DNA of 64,000 bases, from the NCBI GenBank assembly GCA_038049695.1, contig CP142460.1, positions 25,576,001 through 25,640,000 on the forward strand. Direction: 5' to 3'. Below the pieces are notes generated by a model. It saw only the letters and a list, made by a program, of their open reading frames with translations, ran no database searches and was not told where the DNA came from. Source of the DNA: Cinnamomum chago. Lineage: Eukaryota; Streptophyta; Magnoliopsida; Laurales; Lauraceae. The position numbers and the translations under genes were made by a program. This document shows, one piece after another, positions 57,429-64,000 of the stretch; the stretch's first letter is position 1; the number at the start of each line of letters is the position of its first letter.

Positions 57429-58260
57429 ATGGACAAATCTGACATTAAAATGATTAGATTTGATGGAAACAATTATAACTCCTGGGCCTTCCAATTTCAA
57501 ATTTACTTAGAAGGCAAGGAACTCTGGTCATATATTGATGGATCTGAACTTATACCGGCAGAAGATGACAAAAAGATTTTAGCTTGAAAAACTAAGGATG
57601 CTAAAATCAAAACCTGGTTGTTAGGCTCGGTTGAGCACCATTTTATCCTCAACCTCCGACCTTGCAAAACTGCCAGGGAAATGTGGGATTATCTTAAGAA
57701 GATCTATCAACAAGGCAATGATGCTCGCCAATTTCAATTGGAACTTGACATTTCTCAATTCACTCAAGGCACCCAGTCTATTTAGGAGTATTACAATGGT
57801 TTTCGACGACTGTGGTCAGAATATGATGAGATTAAGTTTGCCAAGGTGTCTGATGCACTCCTACCTGAACTCCTTCCCTTACAACAAAGTAGCCATCGGG
57901 ATCAGTTTCTGATGAAACTTCGTCGGGAGTTTGAGACAGTTCGCTCTAACTTAATGAGCAGGGCTTCTCTTCCCAGCTTGGATGACTGTCTTTAGGAGCT
58001 TCTGCGGGAAGAACAACGTCTGGTCACGAAAACTACTCTGGAACAACAGGGTTCTACTGAGGCTCCGTTTGCCTATGTTGCTATCACCAGACCATCTCCC
58101 CGGGATATCAGTAAAGTTCAGTGCCATAACTGCAGGAAATATGGTCACTATGCAAATCAATGCAAGGCAAAAATCTGCCGATATTGTAAGGCAACTGGTC
58201 ATGTTATTGAAGAATGCCGGAAGAAGAATCACAATTCTACTTCCCGCAATTATGTGCAAT
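57429..58260 (+). pseudogene. Copia C gag
   Basis: Starts MDKSDIKMIRFDGNNYNSWAF. Stops at 57585 (TGA), 57783 and 57993 (TAG) interrupt it; copia A has Trp, Gln and Gln codons there. Knuckles [14 protein letters not shown] and [14 protein letters not shown] remain readable near 58120-58220. Confidence 0.92.
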
Positions 58261-61200
58261 CAGGCCCTGGTACTTCCACCGTGTCGTCAGCTCCCACTGC
58301 TTATACAATAACCACTCCACCATATGCATCATCTGACTTCAGTGGTTCTCTGCAGTATGATTCATCCTCACAGCCTGGTTCCTCATCACAATCTGCGTCT
58401 CCAGTTCCTCTCACCCCTGAGATGGTTAACCAAATGATCATCAATGCATTGGCATCCATGAACATCACAGGTACTGATTCCTCTCTTTCCAATACATGAT
58501 ACTTAGATTCTGGTGCAAGTAACCATATGACCCCTTCACCCATAACATTACAGAATGTCGTTCCTTACACTGGTCATCTCACTGTTCAAGCTGCCAACGG
58601 AGATCATCTCCCTATCACCTCTGTTGGTGATACCCCTGGCCCCTTACCCTTAACCAATGTTTTAGTTTCTCCTCATCTTGCTACCAATTTGGTTTCTGTG
58701 GGTCAACTTGTTGAAAATAATTGCAATGTCTCCTTTTCTTCTTCTGGCTGTGTTGTGCAGGACCAGGAGTCGGGGGAAGTGATCGCGAGGGGGCCTAAGC
58801 GTGGCAGACTTTTTCCCTTACCAATGTCTTCCGTTATTGAGAATAAAACTTTACATCAGTTATTTTGTTTTTTTATTCAGAATAATTCTCGATTGTGGCA
58901 TAATAGACTTGGTCATCCGAATGCTTCTACAATGTCTACTTTATTTCAATCTGGATTAATAAATAAGCCTGTTGACTCTGCTTCTTTTGAATGTGATAGT
59001 TGTAAATTAGGAAAGAGTAAAACTTTACCTTTTCCACACTCCACCATAGGGAGCACTGCATGTTTTGACTTGATTCACAATGATGTTTGGGGCATTGCTC
59101 CGACCCTTTCCCATAGTCATTTCAAGTACTTTGTTACATTCATTGATGACTACAGCAGATTTACTTGGATTTATTTATTACATTCGAAGTCTGATGTTCT
59201 TAATGCATTTAAATTTTTTGTTAACTATGTTGAAAACCAATTCTCTAAATGCATTAAAACTTTGCGATCAGACTCAGGGGGGGAGTACGTTTCCAAGGAT
59301 TTTCAATCCTTTTTAAACAATAAAGGAATCATTTCTCAACGTACATGTCCGTATACTCCACAACAAAATGGAGTTGCGGAACAGAAAAACAGGCATCTTC
59401 TTGATGTAACTCGAACTCTTCTGATTGAATCATCCGTTCCCCCTCGTTTTTGGATTGAAGCTCTCACCACGGCTGTCTATCTCATTAACTGCCTTCCATC
59501 ACATACCATTGCTCATTTAACGCCTCATTTTAAATTGTTTGGTCATCATCCTGTCTTTGATCACCTACATACATTTGGTTGTGTTTGCTTCGTTCATCTA
59601 CCTCCCACAGAGAGAACGAAACTCACAGCACAATCTCGCAGGTGTGCTTTTTTGGGTTATGCCACTAATCAAAAAGGTTTTGTTTGTTATGATCCCATTG
59701 GTCGTCGTATCAGGGTTTCTCGAAATGTTGTTTTCTTTGAAAATCAATATTTCTTCCAAACTCACATAGATTGTCCTCACCCCTCTTCACCAGCTCTCTT
59801 ACCAGGTTTTTCGGATCAAACCTCTGTTACTAGGTTTAATCCTGCTTTTGTATACCACCGACGGGATAAACCTCCCATTGCAGATGGCCCTCCCCCTGAT
59901 CCTCCACCGACAACTGGTTCCACGCCTACTCCTGCTTTACGTCGCTCCTCCAGAAATTCTAGACCGCCTGAGCGGTATGGCTTTACCCATACTTCTTTGA
60001 TGACCACTCTCTCTTCTATCTCTATCCCAAGTTCTTATTTGCAGGCTGTCCAACAAGATTGCTGGAACCAGGCCATGAAGGAGGAATTAGATGCATTGGC
60101 TCTGAATCACACATGGGATATTGTGGAGTGTCCTACGGCAGTTAAGCCTATTGGTTGCAAATGGATCTACTCGATCAAACTTAAATCTGATGGGTCCTTG
60201 GATAGACACAAAGCTAGACTTGTGGCACTTGGAAACAGACAGGAGTATGGCATTGACTACGAGGATACATTTGCACCTGTGGCAAAGATGACCTCTGTTC
60301 GGTTACTTCTTGCCATTGCTGCATCTCAGTCTTGGCCATTATACCAAATGGATGTCAAAATGCATTTCTCCATGGGGATTTGCACGAAGAAGTCTATATG
60401 CGTATACCACAAGGTGTCCCCTCTCCCTCCAAGAGGTCTGTCTGTCGGTTGCGAAAATCACTTTATGGTCTCAAGCAAGCTCCTCGGGCATGGTTCGAAA
60501 CATTCAGGGGTCGATTATGCGAAAGTGGGTTTACTCAGAGCCCTTATGATCCATCTCTCTTTCTATGCCACACATCTACAGGGGTTACTGTACTTCTGGT
60601 GTATGTTGACGATATTATTATCACTGGCACGGATGATGGTATGATCAATCTCTCCAAGCTTCCCTCCGGACTTACTTTCATATGAAAGATTTGGGTCCTT
60701 TGCATTATTTCTTGGGCTTAGAGGTGCATCAATCTCCCAAAGGTCGTTTTGTTAATCAACACAAATATACTTCAGACCTTATCGAGTTGGCTGGCCTCCA
60801 TGATTCTTCGCCTGTTGATACACCCGTCGAGGTAAATCTCAAGCTGAGTAAAACTGATGGAGACCTTCTTCCTGATCCTCATACATATCGGCGCCTGGTG
60901 GGCAGTCTTGTCTATCTCACCATCACTAGACCTGACATTTCCTATGCTGTTAATCTGGTGAGCCAGTTCATGACCGCTCCTCGACACCTTCATTTGACAG
61001 CTGTGAAGCGCATTATCCGTTATCTGCTAAGCACCGTCTCTCGTGGCTTATATTATCCAAAGGATAATCCTCTTCATCTAACTGCTTATGCGGATGCTGA
61101 CTGGGCAGGCTGTCAAGACACGCGTCGTTCTACTACTGGTTGGTGCATGTACCTTGGCAATTCACTCATTTCTTGGAAATGCAAGAAACAAGCACGTGTA

Positions 61201-61560
61201 TCCAGATCTTCCACAGAAGCTGAATATAGGGCGATGTCTTCTGCTTGTTCTGAAGTCTTATGGCTACGGGGCCTTCTTTCAGAACTTGGATTCACTCAGA
61301 CCTCTCCTACTCCATTGCATGCCGACAATACTGGGGCTATCCGAATCACTGAAAATCCAGTATTCCATGAACGCACCAAGCATATTGAAGTTGACTGCCA
61401 CTTTATTCGGGATGAATTTAAGCGGGATGTCATTAGTCTACCTCATGTCCCTACAGAGTTTCAGTTTGCAGATATCTTCACAAAAGGGACTTCCTCGGCC
61501 TCGACATCAATTTCTTGTTTCCAAATTGCTGCTTTATGACTCCCCAGCATCAATTTGAGG
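58261..61560 (+). pseudogene. Copia C pol: protease, integrase, RT, RNase H
   Basis: TGA at 58497 falls just before the protease motif LDSGASNHM. The frame is then open from 58500 to about 60357 and covers pre-integrase, integrase ([26 protein letters not shown], where R is changed to Q) and the start of RT. A one-base loss in an A run near 60357 (DVK to MHFS) shifts the frame; RT continues with [12 protein letters not shown] in another frame, shifts twice more near 60648 and 60677, and RNase H ([26 protein letters not shown]) is open to about 61483. Confidence 0.94.
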
Positions 61561-61565
61561 AGGGG

Positions 61566-61788
61566 TGTCAATCCAGCCAAAGCAAGCCCAGGCCCATTCT
61601 GGGCCCAGACTTCATATATTACTTAGTCAAAGCCTTTTAGTTTGTAAAACAGTTTTTTAGGATCTGATTAGTGATACTTACATGTAATCAGGGATTTCAT
61701 CCCCTTTATAATGAGAAGAACAGTCGACCAAGAAGGTGACTGCATTCAGCACATCTCTTCAGAATTCTTTCCATCTCTCTAAATGATA
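61566..61788 (+). repeat. Copia C 3' LTR
   Basis: Same length and ends as the 5' LTR. Preceded by a GAGGAGGGG polypurine tract. Confidence 0.96.
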
Positions 61789-61793
61789 TCAAG

Positions 61794-62830
61794 TGTGCAT
61801 TTACTCCCCATGCGTGAGTTCCCACAGGATTTCACATGTGAGGCATCGTAAATAACCATCACAACTAAGATATCTTTTCACAGAAGCCTGTGTAACTCAT
61901 ACATTGCACAATAACAGTATTGAATAAGGATATCCATGACAAAGCATATTTGAATAAGAGCTAATAGAGCATAAAACATGTCCATATATAACATGAAAGT
62001 TCAAGTTCAGTTAGAGTAAGAAAGTCTTAGAGTAGAATAATTATGTAGGTAAACAAGTAGGTAAGTAGCGGAAGCATTAAGTTAAGGTATACAAAACATA
62101 GAATCAAGTTTCGACATTCCAATGACCACCTAGGCCAAGCATAAAGATCACCCAAGAAATGGGAATCCATGTGACGTAGTGCTCTCTCACAGCATGATAT
62201 CTAGAGGATACCATCAGGGGTCCACTCAACTACCCCCTGAGGTGTCTCCTCAACCTCCTCAGTCTCCAGCTCTAGGGCCTCAGCGTCATTACCTGTATCG
62301 CTAAGTGTAGCATCATTAGATTGGACAATCTAGCAAGTAAAACAAATATAATAAGCATATACATGTAGCATCAAATAATATAAGGGCAAGTGATCATAAA
62401 ATGTCAATGTAAGATAAACTAGGCATAGTCGTGCATGAATAAGTATGAGCCATAATTAATCATATGTGACAGTGTCTAACAGTATATCCTAGCAAGATGG
62501 CATTCCACATATGTTATATTCTCTCACAATTGGTTGCATACCGCGTGACCAAAGGTGAGAGTGTGAAATATAATAGAGAATCTGGATGGTACCACAGGGA
62601 GTACAAATTGGCCACATAATAGATCTCCAAAATGGTACCGGAGCATAGATACACCCCTGTAACAGATACTAAAACTGCAGCTAGTGTAAACGGATAATCT
62701 AAACCCACACTCAGCTGGGTCCGACTGTGATAGGATTGAAGCTGAGTGGTGCCGAATCAAAGAGTAAATAAATAAAAGAAATAAGGGGTGGGCTTGGGTG
62801 CAGCGACCTGCTCCCACAAGTAAGAAGCCC
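61794..62830. other. Repeat-like DNA, possibly degenerate gypsy LTR
   Basis: Shares scattered words (GCGGAAGCA, TCTAGCAAGT) and arrangement with 1260-1660. No coding domain, no TATA box and no partner LTR, so this is a weak call. Confidence 0.25.
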
Positions 62831-64000
62831 CATGTTTCATGGTGAGGAAATCTAGGAACAACTCATCACTCCCTTCTTTTGGGGCATTTAATTTAAGAAC
62901 TTCCAATATTTTCTTCAATGCCCTGTCTACTTGTTTTCCTAAATTATCCTTGCCAATTCCTTAACAAAAAACTCTTTTGAAAAGTAACCTTTTGATTTTC
63001 TCCAATCCTATTACATTTATCATCCAGTGTCTAAGATCTAAACCGCTAAAAATGACCTTTTGCCAAATTTCACTCTACTTCGAGTTGGGCCCATCCAATT
63101 GCATACTTTATTTTTTAAAGTATTTAATTATTGATCTAACAATGCACCTTACTGTAAAAGCTAGTAATAAAAATAAAAGAAGAGTGATTTTACACATACA
63201 TGTTTTTATAATCTATTTTTTAATATACAAAAAAATTATCTTTCTAACTTTTTAATAAACTACTTTTAATAAGCATAATAGTAATTAAATGAAAAATATT
63301 AGTAATGAAGAAATATAAGCTGAGCCCGTAATTAGGCATAAAATATAGGTTATAATGAAAGTAATAAAAATAATAAAAAGAAGAGAAAAATACTAAGTGT
63401 TTATTTGAGACCGAGAGTATCACATTTATATTCACTTATTAAAGAGTTTAGTTTGCTTAACCTTCTAAGATCATTCATTCAAATTGAAACTTAGGCTCAT
63501 AGTTGTCAAAATCGCATGATTCACAATACGATCGTACGTCGTATCATTAGGAAAACGATACGTATTGAGGTGTTGGATCGCATTTGGTTTATTATCAGTC
63601 GGTTCAGTCGATTCGTCTTCGGCAGTAAAATGGGGGGCCGTGTGTCTATTATTGGGGTTTTTTTGAGCTTTTATAAAATACATAGTAATTGCCATTATTG
63701 GAAGAAAATTTCTGTTAAAGCTTAAAGAAACAAGGCATTTCCAGGCCTTGAGTCCAGTGGAAAAAAAAAATCTACTTTCTGCCTGTGGGAGTGCAATCCA
63801 ACTGTAAAGATTAGCATAAGAAGAGCTCCATGAAGAAGTTGGTGGTTCCAGCGAGAAGATGAAGACGAAGTCGAGAGGCAGACGTCCTTGCAGCAAGAAG
63901 ATGAATATGCGGATTTACTTTTTAACAGAACCCGAAAAATCAAAATTCAAAGCTAAATATATAATAAACACAATTATATAATTCCTAAAGGTGGGCCCCA
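62831..64000. other. Right edge: no gene recognised
   Basis: AT-rich. Around 63490-63560 the phrases GTTGTCAAAATCGC, ATACGATCGTACG and CGTATCATTAGG resemble a dispersed plant repeat with ATCG/CGAT-rich ends, as far as I can recall. No PNG1 exon was found here. Confidence 0.35.

Larger units (their letters stand above)
56099..61788 (+). mobile_element. Copia element C (sense, in probable PNG1 intron 9)
   Basis: Both LTRs are 223 bp (56099-56321, 61566-61788) and differ at three positions. TCAAG flanks both ends (56094-56098, 61789-61793), a perfect target duplication. Primer-binding site at 56322. The coding region is close to copia A throughout, but LTRs are quite different. Internal damage is greater than in A: stops at 57585, 57783, 57993 and 58497, one-base losses near 60357, 60648 and 60677, and a one-base gain near 61483. 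Confidence 0.96.

Noticed and set aside
1-64000. CRISPR arrays, bacterial operons, tRNA or rRNA genes
   Set aside because: No regularly spaced repeats or such genes were seen; Met-tRNA-like strings are retrotransposon primer-binding sites.

Overview
This is plant nuclear DNA, from an angiosperm I cannot place further. It shows spliceosomal introns, Ty1/copia elements primed by initiator Met-tRNA (TGGTATCAGAGC), a plant L1-type LINE, a hAT transposon, a TRIM and a gag-only LTR element. There are no bacterial features and no CRISPR array. I see one host gene; nearly everything else recognisable is transposable-element sequence.

Layout. 1-5.8 kb: degenerate Ty3/gypsy material (a candidate long LTR with a 159-bp tandem repeat, and an antisense gypsy pol end held between inverted repeats). 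5.8-11.1 kb: a broken antisense copia element (E), interrupted by a solo-LTR-like insert flanked by duplicated RT segments. 12-15.1 kb: an antisense hAT relic holding a tandem dimer with snRNA-type promoter motifs. 15.6-21.9 kb: an old copia (D) nested in an element with long inverted repeats. 22.1 kb to beyond the right edge: the cytosolic peptide:N-glycanase gene PNG1 on the + strand.

PNG1 is the key result. Nine coding exons (834 nt, 278 codons, all splice phases consistent) can be placed between 22126 and 53958. They encode the N-terminal domain, both CxxC zinc pairs and the catalytic-cysteine motif. Introns 5, 6 and 7 are about 3.9, 16.1 and 10.4 kb, and intron 9 runs at least 10 kb past the window edge. 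The exons carrying the catalytic His and Asp are not in the window. The large introns hold three fairly young sense-oriented copia elements (A at 32.9-38.4 kb, B at 43.7-49.1 kb, C at 56.1-61.8 kb), each with a perfect 5-bp target-site duplication. They also hold a LINE split by copia A, an antisense gag-protease LTR element without pol, a relative of it, a 355-bp antisense TRIM and an antisense copia gag fragment.

Two themes may be less described. First, the leaders of all four + strand copia elements share a GAGGTAGG-type module resembling a 5' splice donor, and in two of them a good acceptor lies just before the gag start. Second, two unrelated repeats (the TRIM LTR and the dimer in the hAT) carry the plant snRNA upstream element RTCCCACATCG with a TATA box 25-26 nt away, the spacing typical of Pol III-type plant snRNA promoters.

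Coordinates were read by eye. LTR ends, target duplications and exon boundaries were counted base by base; older element borders are approximate.
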